Positions 1 to 10,204 of a stretch of DNA of 64,000 nucleotides are shown here, one piece after another. Origin of the DNA: Ziziphus jujuba (taxonomy: Eukaryota > Streptophyta > Magnoliopsida > Rosales > Rhamnaceae). Where the stretch lies: contig NC_083379.1 in the NCBI RefSeq assembly GCF_031755915.1, positions 22,940,001-23,004,000 of the forward strand, written 5' to 3'. Both the position numbers and the translations under genes were made by a program. The stretch's first letter is position 1. Each line of letters starts with the position of its first letter. The notes below the pieces were generated by a model. It searched no databases. It was not told the origin of the DNA and saw only the letters and a program-made list of their open reading frames with translations.

Positions 1-827
1 ATAAATATCACTAAGAGGTCATGGAAACAAGTCAAGGGAGAAGTAAAACCAACTTGTACGACTTATACAAACAGCTTCAAAATTTGGCCGAAAATTGCTG
101 TATTGCTTGCTGGCTTTATTGTATTTTGCTGAGTTGGTTTTTTCTCTTTCTTCCAAGCAAGGGAAGTGTGTGAGACTCCATAATAAGCTTATTTGGCATC
201 CTAAAAAGCATATTGAAGCTGATTTGGAGCTCAAATTGGTCAAAGTCAACTTAGTCAAAAAGCTAGTATTTTAGTTTCCTAATTTGATTCTACTTTTTGT
301 TTTAGGAAATTACCATTACTTTTTTATTTTTATTTATTTATTTGATGGAAAAATAAGTTTAGGAAATTTATTATTTTATTATTTTCATTGTAAATTAATT
401 AATTTCTAATTCAAAATAAATGAATTAACTAATCCAAATTAGATTACAAAAGGAGGAGACTTTCGGCCATATTAGGATTCTTCATTGCGTGGCCGGTTTT
501 TCCTTTTTGTTTTAGGGTTTTATTTTATTTTCTCTTAGCCTATAAAAGGGCTTGTTTTTGAGGAAGAACGCAATAATATTCAAAATTTATTTTGTGAGAT
601 TGAATTTCTCTTTGTTCTTTTGAACACCTAAAACACCATTAGAAAGTGAGTGTTTTAGTTTGACTTATCAATAAGACTTCCATCACCTATTGTGGCGTCT
701 TCATTACATACCAAGGTTTCTAATGACAGGTTGGTTAGGGGTCAAGGTGACCATTAGAACTTAAACATAATTAGATCCGAACTAATATAATATGGGTTTA
801 AGAGCAGGTCGTCCTAGGTTCGTATCA
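1..827 (+). mobile_element. Ty3/gypsy LTR, 3' portion cut by window edge (LTR0)
   Basis: This matches the last three quarters of the family LTR seen complete at 1968-3105 and ends with the conserved GTTCGTATCA terminus at 818-827. It contains a TATA-like box (TATAAAAG, 541-548) and the AATTAATT-rich U3 core. The copia protease region follows directly, reading on from the codons for His-Met-Thr, so this LTR is inserted in the copia element. The 5' end lies outside the window. A 5-bp duplication of ACATG (828-832) is expected on its far side. Confidence 0.9.
541..548 (+). promoter_or_regulatory. TATA-like box of the gypsy LTR
   Basis: TATAAAAG lies about 280 bases before the LTR end. Other copies have the weaker TATTTAAAGG at the same place. 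It is the likely core promoter separating U3 from R. No transcript evidence is available here. Confidence 0.5.
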
Positions 828-1627
828 ACATGACTTTTGAAGAATCCAACTTTGTGGAGCTTGATCGATCCTACAAGACAAGGGTAAATATTTGGAATGG
901 AAGCTTCATGGACGTAGACGAAAGAGAAGGCATCTCATTGAACACTAATAAAGGTACAAAACTTATCCTAAATGTTCTAAGTGTGCCTTCATTGTGTGAA
1001 AACTTTTTGAGTATTGCACAATTGGTTGAAAAGGAATGTGTTTTGAACTTTGGTTGTGATGGTTATTTGATATTGTATGCTTTGGAAATGAGGTGTTTAA
1101 AGTTGCCTTGAAAGATAAAAATTATAGGTTGAATTTACTAGATAGTGAACAAGCTTTGAGAAGTAAAGTTGAGTCCATTTCTCAACTTTGGCATAAAAGG
1201 CTTGGTCACTCTAGTTATGGTGCAATGAAGAATACAATTGCTTTGGTGAATGGTATGCCTTTGATTGGTGCATGGAGAGCCAAGGAGAACTTGTTCATTC
1301 GGATGTGTGTGGTCCCATGAGTGTGTCTTCCTTGAGTGGTTGTAGCTACTTTCTCATTCTTTTTTATGACTACTATAGGATGTGTTGGGTTTATTTTCTC
1401 ACACATAAGTCACAAGTTCTAGAAAAATTTACGAAATTCAAGAAGTTGGTTTGAAATCAAAGTAGGTCCACTTTGAAATGCTTGAGGATTGACAATGGTG
1501 GTGAATATACGATCCTAGCTCTTGAAGATTTTTGTAAAGAAAGTGGTATAATTCATGAATTTACCACATGATACACACCACAACAAAATGGTATGTGTGA
1601 GAGGAAGAATAGAATATTAATGGAGAT
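828..1627 (+). pseudogene. Ty1/copia pol pseudogene, part 1: protease end, GAG-pre-integrase, integrase
   Basis: Decayed copia polyprotein. It opens at His-Met-Thr just after the protease active site, runs through the protease C-terminal region (KGTKLILNVLSVPSL), then the GAG-pre-integrase block LWHKRLGHSS near 1180-1215. The integrase core follows with GELVHSDVCGPM (1283-1318), DNGGEYT (about 1491-1511) and TPQQNGMCERKNR (about 1579-1617). These are the three acidic-residue regions of a D,D35E integrase. Frameshifts (around 1110 and 1270) and stops (1453-1455, 1570) break the frame. The gene resumes at 10205 after a solo LTR: upstream Met-Glu continues as Met-Ala-Arg-Cys once one copy of the 5-bp target duplication is removed. 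LTR0 has removed or displaced gag and the 5' end. Confidence 0.85.
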
Positions 1628-1967
1628 TTATGCGAATCCGCCTGAGACCGTTCAACCGACAACCCGCTGGGGTGTTGATCCAATAGAGATGAAAGTGGGG
1701 CCGATCACTAGAGCCCAAGCCAAGAAGTTCAAGGACAATCTTGCTGTCTTTATCCAAGTAATAAGTCATAATCAAGAGGGGTTGTCCATATCTAAGGAAC
1801 CAAGGCCTGTTTTACTCATACAAGCAATAGAAGCCAAAATGGGCTCGGGTGACGTATGAATTGGATCCCCATTCTTATGGGTTCAATTTATATGGTGGAT
1901 GAGTCATAGAAACCAGCCAAAGAAGCTTCAAAGCCGAACAACATAGTGGTTTGCGCACAAGGGGAAG
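1628..1967 (+). mobile_element. Solo gypsy LTR inserted in copia integrase, left piece (LTR1)
   Basis: It starts TTATGCGAATCC, one base from the family start TGATGCG, and runs to the GCGCACAAGGGGAAG block. Element A then interrupts it, and the LTR resumes at 9445. The flanks GAGAT (1623-1627) and GGGAT (10205-10209) form a 5-bp target duplication with one mismatch, so the two pieces are one solo LTR. The first 230 bases encode the degraded pol C-terminal peptide (GPITRAQAKKFK). Confidence 0.9.
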
Positions 1968-3105
1968 TGATGCGAATCCGCCCGAACCCGTACAACCGAC
2001 AACCCGCTGGGGTGCCGATCCGTTACGGATGAAGGTGGGACCGATCACTAGAGCCCTAGCCAAGAAGTTCAAGGACAATATTGCTGTCTTTATACAAGGA
2101 ATAAGTCATAGTCAAGAGGGGTTGGCCATATCTAAAGAACCAAGGCCTGTTTTACTCATACAAGCAATAGAAGCCAAAACGGGCTCGGGTGGTGGTTTTG
2201 GTACATTTTTGGAGTCCGGGAAGCATGAAATGGTTCCAATGCTTTATGGGTTCAATAAATATGCCTACGAGGTCATGGAATCAAGTAAAAATAAGCCTCA
2301 AATGCAATCAAAAAGGGCTTGTACGGACAGCATAAACAATTTGGCCGAATTTGCTGTATTACTTGCTGGCTTTACTGTATTTTACTGTATTAGCCTTTTC
2401 TTATTTTTCCAAGCATGGGAAACGTGTGGGACTTCATATTCAGCTTATTTTGCATCCTAAAAAGAATCTAGAAGCTGATTTGAAGCTCAAAGAGGTCAAA
2501 GATTGATCAAAGTCAACTTGATCAAAAGGCTAGCATTTTTAGTTTCCTAATTTGTTTTTACTTTTTGTTTTAGGAAACTACCATTACTTTTTGGCTTTTA
2601 TTTGTTTATTTTCTGGACAAATAACTTTAGGAAGGTTTCTATTTTATTCTTTCCATTCTAAATTAATTAATTCCTAATTTAATATAAAGGAATTAATCAA
2701 TCAAACTTAGATTAGGAAAGGAAGTATAGTTTCGGCCAACTAGGTTTCTTTATGTGTGTGGCCGGTTTTACCTAGGGTTTTTAGGGTTTATTTTGTTTCT
2801 TTAAAAGCCAATTTAAAGGTTTATTTTTCAATAAGAATACAACTTTGATTTGATTAAGAAAATACTTGTGAGATTAATTATCTCTTTGTTCTTTAAGAAC
2901 ACCTAAAACACCATTAGAGAATTGGTTGTTTTAGCTTGACTTATCAATAGGTTTTCCATCCCCTATTGTGGCATATACATTATACCAAGGTTTCTAACCA
3001 TAGGTTGGTTAGGGGTTGAGGTCCATTCCATTAGAACTTGAACTTACTTGAGATCTGGGCTAATATAATACGGGTTTAGGAGCAGGTCGTCCTAGGTTCG
3101 TATCA
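1968..3105 (+). repeat. 5' LTR of element A
   Basis: Family reference copy, 1,138 bp, starting TGATGCGAATCC and ending GGTTCGTATCA. The outer ends are a short imperfect inverted repeat (TGATGCGAA and TTCGTATCA). The PBS follows after two bases. The open frame at its 5' end is the U3 copy of the polyprotein C-terminus, not an independent gene. Confidence 0.95.
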
Positions 3106-3107
3106 TT

Positions 3108-3120
3108 TGGTATCAGAGCT
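3108..3120 (+). other. Primer binding site, tRNA-iMet (element A)
   Basis: TGGTATCAGAGCT lies two bases after the LTR. It matches the complement of the 3' end of plant initiator tRNA-Met (TGGTATCAGAGCC) except for the last base. Confidence 0.92.
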
Positions 3121-5392
3121 AAATTTTGTTCAGGTTTGATCTATCTTTATTTGTTTTTGTGTTATTCTGAAATTTTAGCATTAGGTTAAGGTTGCATTCA
3201 TCCCATACATGTTCTGCGTTTAAAAAAAAAAAAAAATCATTCCTAGTTGAATTAGGATTTCCTAGTTTTACCGTATTTTTGTTTCCTAGTTTGTTGGTTG
3301 TTCTTCATCATTGTTCTTGTTGACTTTGGTTTTTGTTGATTTTTCTTTGCTGTTTTAGTCTTAAATATTTGCATTCATATATTCAAAAAAAAAAAAAAGG
3401 GTTTGCAGCAACATATATAAAATAAAATAAAAAAAACTGCACATTTGTGTTTATTTGGAGGTCATGGGTTTGGTGCTTGTTTTGGAGTTGGAATTGCAAT
3501 TTTGGTAATTATTCTTGCTACTGCAGTTGTTTATGTTCTGTGAGTGAAAAAAATAAAATAAAATAAGTAGAGGTAAAGCCGAATAAAATAAATTAAAATA
3601 AAAATAATTTAGTTTGTTGGAGTTTGATTTGTTTGCTGGAAATTTGTTGGAGCTGCTGGGTTTTTTTTTTTTGATTATTTATTTGAGTTGCTGGGAAATT
3701 ATCTTTGCTGCTGGATATTTGGATTTTGGGTGCTTAAATTATTTGGATTAAAATTAGTTAAAGAATGATACGAACCTAGGACGACCTGCTCCTAAACCCG
3801 TATTATATTAGCCCGGATCTTTAATTAAGTTCAAGTTCTAATGGAATGGACCTCAACCCCTAACCAACCTGTGGTTAGAAACCTTGGTATAATGAAGACG
3901 CCACAATAGGGGATGGAAAACCTATTGATAAGTCAAGCTAAAACAACCAATTCTCTAATGGTGTTTTAGGTGTTCTCAAAGAACAAAGAGATAATTAATC
4001 TCACAAGTATTTTCTTAATCAAATCAAAGTTTTAAAGTTCTATTATTAATGAAAAATAAGCCTTTAAATAGGCTTTGAAAGAAACAAAATAAACCCTAAA
4101 ACCCTAGGAAAAACCGGCCACACAAAGAAGAATTCTACCTTGGCCGAAACTTTCCTATTCCTAAACTAATTTGGATTAATTAATTCCTTTATGTTGAATT
4201 TAGGAATTAATTAATTTACAATGAAAATAATAAAATAATAACTTTCCTAATCTTATTTGTCCAGAAAATAAATAAATAGAAACTAAAAATAATGGTAGTT
4301 TCCTAAAACAAAAAAGTAGAATAAAATTAGGAAACTAAAATACTAGCTTTTTGACTAATTTGACTTTGACCATTCTTTGACCAAAGTGAGCTCCAAATCA
4401 GCTTCAATATGCTTCGTAGGATGCCAAATAAGCTTATTGTGAAGTTCCCCACGTTGCCCTTGCTTGGAAGTATGACAAAAGGTTAATACAGTAAAATACA
4501 GTAAAACCCGCGGAGAATACAGCAAATCCGGCCCTTTCCTTCTCCTTGTGCGCAAACCACCTTGTTGGTTGGATTTGAAGCTGCTTTGGCTGGTTTCTAT
4601 GACTCATCCTCCATATGAATTGAACCCATAAAGATGGGGTTCCAATTCATACAACCCGGCCTCCTTATTAGCACCAAAAACGTCACCCGACCCTGTTTTG
4701 GGTTCTATTGCTTGTATGAGTAAAACAGGCCTTGGTTCTTTAGATGTGGGCAACCCCTCTTGGCTATGACTTATTCCTTGTATGAAGACAGCAAGATTGT
4801 CCTTGAACTTCTTGGCTTGAGCCCTAGTGATAGGTCCCACCTTCATCTGTATTGGGTCAGCACCCCAGCGGGTTGTTGGTCGAACTGTCTCGGGAGGATT
4901 CGCATCAGGATTTGATACAAAACTTGAATTACAAGAACAACAACCAACACTATTCTATATTTTTGTTCAATTTGATTCTTGTTTGAGTTTGAAATTATTT
5001 TTCCTAAATTTTATTCTTGAACTCATAATCTACTACCATCTGGTGCATTTTTCAAAAATTCCAACGTTTTCCCATTATTTTGTGTTTTCTTGTATAGAAA
5101 AACCGAAAATAGGTATTTTCATTCCGTTCGGTACTTGTTCATTTTTGCTTACTGTTTTGTTGATAAGTTTAATTAAAACATACTAGTGATCTAATTGCTG
5201 TTTTGTGGGTGTTTTAATTAGAACTTTGAGATAATTCATTGAGTGGAAAAAGGCAAGAGTGTTTGAGCTTAAAAGAGGGTAAAAGCTGAAACAAGTGTGC
5301 AAACACGAGTGTCGAGTCCTTATTTAAGTGAAACACATAAGGGAGTGAAATTGGTAAGTCCTATTTCATTTTTATTGCATTATTATAATAAC
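3121..5392 (+). other. Untranslated leader of element A, interrupted by a solo LTR
   Basis: No coding capacity. It is T-rich with poly-A tracts (near 3220 and 3385) and repeated TTGCTGCTGG-like words shared with the leaders of B, C, E and X. The leader text breaks at 3765 and resumes at 4908 (GGATTTGATACAAAACTTG). The solo LTR in between is on the opposite strand. Confidence 0.8.
3766..4907 (-). mobile_element. Solo gypsy LTR in the leader of element A (LTR3)
   Basis: On the + strand it begins TGATACGAACC and ends CGCATCA, so it is a full-length reverse-oriented family LTR with no internal region. Element B has uninterrupted leader text (TTAAAGGATTTGATAC near 17023), which shows the insertion point. 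The flanks AAGAA and GGATT are no longer a clear duplication. The pol C-terminal peptide is legible on the minus strand (4846-4604, starting MKVGPITRAQAKKFK). Confidence 0.88.
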
Positions 5393-7140
5393 ATGACAGA
5401 ATCAAGAATGAGGAGAGGAGATCCACCCTTGAGGATCAATGAGGAGGAGTCCGTAGCATTCCATGGCGATGCCCGAGCCACCGGAAGTGGAGACCAAGTG
5501 GACATGAGAGCTGTTTTGGAGTCAATATAGCAGGTTAGTGCTCAAGTTGAGCATGTGAATCAAAGAGTGGGAAGACTAGAAGCCTCACAAGGAATGCCAA
5601 ATACAAGAAATAGGCAAGAATTCCATGAAGGACGAGGCCGAGGACGAGGAGTTCGCGAGAGACCGAGAGAGGAATTTGATGAGGAGCCATTCGGTGGAGA
5701 CTTTGAGGAAGGTATGGACGAAACTTTTGTTGTCCAAGATAGAGTTAGCCATGGAAGATATAGGAGGGAAGAAACAGATGACAATCTTAGCAATATCAAG
5801 ATCAACATCTCACCATTCATGGGAAAAAGTGATCCCGAGGCATATTTGGAGTGGGAAGAAAAGATGGAGATGATATTTGACTGCCATAATTATTCAGAGG
5901 CTAAGAAGGTGAAATGGGCAACAATGGAGTTTGGCCATTATGCACTCCAATGGTGGACCAATGGGCAAAACACCCGAAGGAGAGTTGGTGATGACTTGAT
6001 TACTACATGGCGACAAATGAAAGGAGCCATGCGCAAGCAATTCGTACCATCACACTATCATAGGTTGCTGCATCAAAGACTTCAATCTTTATCTCAAGGA
6101 CATGGATCCGTGGAGGATTATTACAAGGAGATGGAGATGCTTATGATGAGATTGAACTTGAATGAAGATAGGGAAGCAACCATGGCAAGGTTTCTTGGTG
6201 GTTTGAATCGTGAAATAGCCAATCAACTAGAATTGTAACAATATGTGGAATTGGAGGAGATGTTGCATGTGGCTATTAAATTAGAGCATCAATTCAAGAG
6301 GAGGGGTGTAAGATCATGGTTTGGAGGTGTTTCCAATAGTGGAAGGTCCAATTCAAGTGGCTGGAGGAACAATCCCATCCATGAAAGCAAGCCAAAGCCG
6401 AAAGTCAAAGAAGAAAGTTCAAACTGGCCAAGGAAGGAGACTAGAGCCGAATCTGTCCAAGCACCAAAGAATGAGGTAAAATTAGATCCTAAACCTTCTA
6501 GAACTCATGATGTTGTGTGTTTTAAGTGCCAGTGAGGAGGAAACATTGCTAGCCAATGCCCGAATAGAAGAATCATGGTGTTAAAGGGCAATGACGAGCT
6601 AGAATCGGAAAGTGAAGAAAGTGAGGATGAAGCCAAGCAAGAGGAGGAGGACTTGGAGGATGAACTTGAAACATTGCAAGCATCCAATGCTGAATTGAAC
6701 TTGCTTTCTAGGAGAGTACTTGCTGCATACAAAGATGAGGATGAAATTTAAAGAGAGAACATCTTCCACACCCGATGTGAAATTCAAGGTAAGATTTGTA
6801 GTATGATTATTGATAGTGGAAGTTATACAAATGTAATTAGTAACATTGTAGTTGATAAATTAGGCTTAATAACTATTAAACATCCAGAACCTTATAGATG
6901 ATAATGGCTTAATGATAGTGGTTAAATAAAAGTGAATAAACAAGCCAAAGTAAAATTTAATATAGGTAGATATGAGGATGTAGTTTTATGTGATATTGTA
7001 CCCATGATTGCTGGACATATACTATTAGGTAGACCATGGCAATTTGATAAAGATGCTACTCATTTTGGTCGAAAAAATAGTATTGTTTTCAGGTTTAAAG
7101 GGAAGAAGGTATTGTTTTCAGGTTTAAAGGGAAGAAGGTA
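5393..7140 (+). pseudogene. gag and aspartic protease of element A (degenerate)
   Basis: The start Met is at 5393, followed by TESRMRRGDPPLRINEEES, the gag N-terminus shared with C, D, E and X. The retrotransposon gag domain is clear (SDPEAYLEWEEKMEMIFDCH near 5828; ALQWWTN; HQRLQSLSQG; EDYYKEMEMLMMRL). One frame reads through single stops at 5528, 6236 and 6533. The CCHC knuckle is destroyed: CFKCQ, then a stop, and Asn in place of His. Protease follows with the catalytic IIDSGSYTNVIS (near 6803) and HILLGRPW. Further stops (about 6749 and 6899) and a 29-bp tandem duplication (7082-7139) end the frame. Gag would assemble the particle and the protease would mature it; neither is functional here. 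Confidence 0.85.
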
Positions 7141-8307
7141 AAGCTGGAACCATTATCTCCTAAAGAGGTTTACAAAGACCAATTACAAATGCAACAAAGG
7201 AGAGAAGCCGAAAAGCTCAAGGAAAAAGCAAGTATGGCACCAACGGCTTCACCATCCTTTCAAGAACGTAAGAATGAGGTTGCTGATCAAGGTAAGGTTT
7301 CTAAGACTCATATTGAGTGGAAAGATCAAGGAAAGCCAAAAGAGAGGGGAAAGAAAGTGGCAAACCTGAGAGCTTGGAGAAGGAAGGAAAATCCGAAGGT
7401 TTGCACCAATCCAAGGGGGAAAAAGAAAAAGAAAGAAAAGAAAGGTCAAGTAGCAACTTTTATTTCAGTTTAGGGGATATTAATAAGGTTATTGAGTTAA
7501 GAAACCTTTGTTGGTCATGATTTATAAGGAAAATTATTTTAATGATCAAACGAACATTGAAGAACTTGAATTGCCAAGTTCAATGATTTCTCTTTTGAAG
7601 GAATTTGGAGATGTCTTCCCAAATGAAATTCCAAGTGGACTACCATCCAATCAAGAGGGAAAAGGTGAGCTTGCTGTCCAAGGTAAGTCTTCTAATAGTC
7701 AAGTTGTGTGGAAAAATTTTAATAAATCCAAGAGTGAGAAATTTGGTGCAAAAGCCGAGAGTGAGGAAGGTGAGATGGCCGTGAGTGAGAAAGGAAAAAG
7801 AAGACAAGAAAGGAAAAATATAAATTTTTATCTTGGCTTTGGTAATGTTAATAAAGTAATTATGAATAAGAAATCATTGCTGACCATGAATTTTAAAGAT
7901 ACTTATTTAAAGATGTCTTTATTGCATAGAACTTTATCTACATTATTGAGAGCTTTACTTAGTGGCAATTTGAAAATTTGGGAAATATTGTTTGCCAACT
8001 TTAAAAAGTGTAATTTTTACCATAATGAGCATGTATTTCTAGATTTTGTTGTAATAGTGTTTGACCCAGGAGAATTGGTTTGGTTGCACTTATGAAAGGA
8101 AAGGTTTCCTAAACAAAGAAAGTCAAAGCTCATGCCGCCTATGGATGGACTTTTTCAAGTTTTGGAGCGGATAAACGACAATGCCTACAAACTTGATCTA
8201 TCGGGTGAGTATAATGTTAGTGCTACCTTCAATGTTGCTGATTTGTCTCCTTTTGCTGCAGGTGATGACTTTGATTTGAGGACAAATCCTTTTCAAGAGG
8301 AGGGGAA
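7141..8307 (+). pseudogene. Protease-RT linker (duplicated), RT remnant and integrase C-terminus of element A
   Basis: A charged linker (7190-7473) leads into the RT N-terminal text LPSSMISLLKEFGDVFPNEI (7565-7624), as in element C. At GLPS the sequence switches to a second copy of the linker (ELAVQGKSSN, about 7669) and then to LRALLSGNLKIWEILFANFK, a short RT remnant. It ends in the integrase C-terminus: FDPGELVWLHL, RFPKQRKSKLMP, FQVLERINDNAYKLDL, NVADLSPFAAGDDFDLRTN. The RT palm, RNase H and integrase core are absent. The final open frame runs 8132-8608, crossing the polypurine tract into the LTR with GPITRALAKKFK. Confidence 0.8.
8295..8307 (+). other. Polypurine tract of element A
   Basis: AAGAGGAGGGGAA abuts the 3' LTR. 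The same tract precedes the 3' LTR of D (29343-29355), and its complement flanks that of E (37881-37893). It primes plus-strand DNA synthesis in LTR elements and is also translated here as part of FQEEGND. Confidence 0.88.
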
Positions 8308-9444
8308 TGATGTGAATCCGCCCGAACCCGTACAACCGACAACCCGCTGGGGTGCCGATCCGTTACGGATGAAGGTGGGACCGATCACTAGAGCCCTAGC
8401 CAAGAAGTTCAAGGAAAATCTTGCTATCTTTATACAAGGAATAATTCATAGTCAAGAGGGGTTGGCCATATCTAAAGAACCAAGGCCTGTTTTACTCATA
8501 CAAGCAATAGAAGCCAAAACGGGCCCGGGTGGTAGTTTTGGTACCTTTTTGGAGTCCGGGAAGCATAAAATGGTTCCAATGCTTTATGGGTTCAATACAT
8601 ATGCCTAAGAGGTCATGGAATCAAGTTAAACCAGCCTCAAATGCAATCAAAAAGGGCTTGTACGGACAGCATAAACAATTTGGCCGAATTTGCTGTATTG
8701 CTTGCTGGCTTTACTGTATTTTACTGTATTAGCCTTTTCTTATTTTTCGAAGCATGGGCAACGTGTGGGACTTCATATTCAGCTTATTTTGCATCCTAAA
8801 AAGAATCTAGAAGCTGATTTGAAGCTCAAAGAGGTCAAAGATTGATCAAAGTCAACTTGATCAAAAGGCTAGCATTTTTAGTTTCCTAATTTGTTTTTAC
8901 TTTTTGTTTTATGAAACTACCATTACTTTTTGGCTTTTATTTATTTATTTTCTGGAAAAATAACTTTAGTAAGGTTTTTATTTTATTCTTTCCATTGTAA
9001 ATTAATTAATTCCTAATTTAATATAAAGGAATTAATTAATCAAACTTAGATTAGGAAAGGAAGTATAGTTTCGGCCAACTAGGTTTCTTTATGTGTGTGG
9101 CCGGTTTTACCTAGGGTTTTTAGGGTTTATTTTGTTTCTCTCAAAGCCTATTTAAAGGCTTACTTTTCAATAAGGATACAACTTTGATTTGATTAAGAAA
9201 ATACTTGTGAGATTAATTATCTCTTTGTTCTTTAAGAACACCTAAAACACCATTAGAGAATTGGTTGTTTTAGCTTGACTTATCAATAGGTTTTCCATCC
9301 CCTATTGTGGCGTCTACATTATACCAAGGTTTCTAACCACAGGTTGGTTAGGGGTTGAGGTCCATTCCATTAGAACTTGAACTTACTTAAGATCCGGGCT
9401 AATATAATACGGGTTTAGGAGCAGGTCGTCCTAGGTTCGTATCA
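8308..9444 (+). repeat. 3' LTR of element A
   Basis: 1,137 bp, nearly identical to 1968-3105. It starts TGATGTGAATCC (one transition) and ends GTATCA. It carries the C-terminal 100 codons of the degraded polyprotein. Confidence 0.95.
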
Positions 9445-10204
9445 TAAGAAAGGCCGACATTTGCTGTATTCTTTGCTGTCTTTAATCTCTTTTACTGTAT
9501 TAGCCTTTTCTCATATTTCTAAGCAAGGGCAACATGAGGAACTTCATAATAAGCTTATTTGGCTTTCCACAAAGACTATTGAAGCTGATTTGGGGTCCAA
9601 TTAGGTCAAAGAAGGGTCATTATCAACCTAGCTGAAAATTACCATACTTAGTTTCCTAATTTGTTTTTACATTTTTTTTTAGGAAACTATCTTTAATTTT
9701 GGATTTGTATTTATTTACTTATTGAAAAAATATGTTTAGGAAAGTTTTTATTTTAGTATTTTGTTTGTAAATTAATTAATTCCTAATTGAAAATAAGGAA
9801 ATTAATTAATTAGATTAGGAAAAGGAAAGATTCGGTCAAGCTAGAACTCTTCATTGTGTGGCCGGTTTTTCCTAGGGTTTTTAGGATTTATTTTGTTTCT
9901 TTCAAAGCCTATTTAAAGGCTTATTTTTAATAAGAATATAACCTTTATTGGATTGAGAAAATACTTGTGAGATTAATTATCCCTTTGTTCTTTGAGAACA
10001 CCTAAAACACTATTAGAGAATTAGTTGTTTTAGCTTGACTTATCAATAGGTTTTCCATTTCCTATTGTGGCGTCTACATTATACCAAGGTTTTTAACCAC
10101 AGGTTGGTTAGGGGTTGAGGTAAATTCCATTAGAACTTGAAGTTAATTAAGATCCAGGCTAATATAATACGGGTTTAGGAGCAGGTCATCCTAGGTTCGT
10201 ATCA
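9445..10204 (+). mobile_element. Solo gypsy LTR in copia integrase, right piece (LTR1 continued)
   Basis: It resumes with AAGAAAGGCCGACATTTGCT, the text that follows GGGGAAG in other copies (for example the minus-strand copy near 11995), and ends GTTCGTATCA. The copia reading frame follows with GGGAT as the second half of the target duplication. Confidence 0.9.

Larger units (their letters stand above)
1968..9444 (+). mobile_element. Ty3/gypsy element A, both LTRs present, internally deleted
   Basis: The layout is LTR (1968-3105), tRNA-Met PBS, long leader, gag, protease, linker, RT remnant, integrase C-terminus, polypurine tract and LTR (8308-9444). By eye the two LTRs agree at about 96-97% over their first 350 bases, so the insertion is fairly recent. 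It sits inside LTR1: the LTR1 text GGGGAAG resumes as TAAGAAAGGCCG, leaving a degraded target duplication (GAAG/TAAG). A younger solo LTR (3766-4907) lies in its leader. Polymerase, RNase H and integrase catalytic domains are missing, so it would need a helper element to move. Confidence 0.9.

Noticed and set aside
1951..2460. 169-residue open frame as a host gene
   Set aside because: It lies wholly in the 5' LTR of element A and is the U3 copy of the gypsy polyprotein C-terminus.
3108..3120. tRNA-Met gene fragment
   Set aside because: A 13-base match placed two bases after an LTR is a primer binding site. No tRNA body is present.
5560..5820. Antisense serine/leucine-rich frames opposite gag (also 6505-6787, 24364-24612, 39909-40199)
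   Set aside because: These are shadows of the Arg/Gly/Glu-rich gag codons on the other strand.
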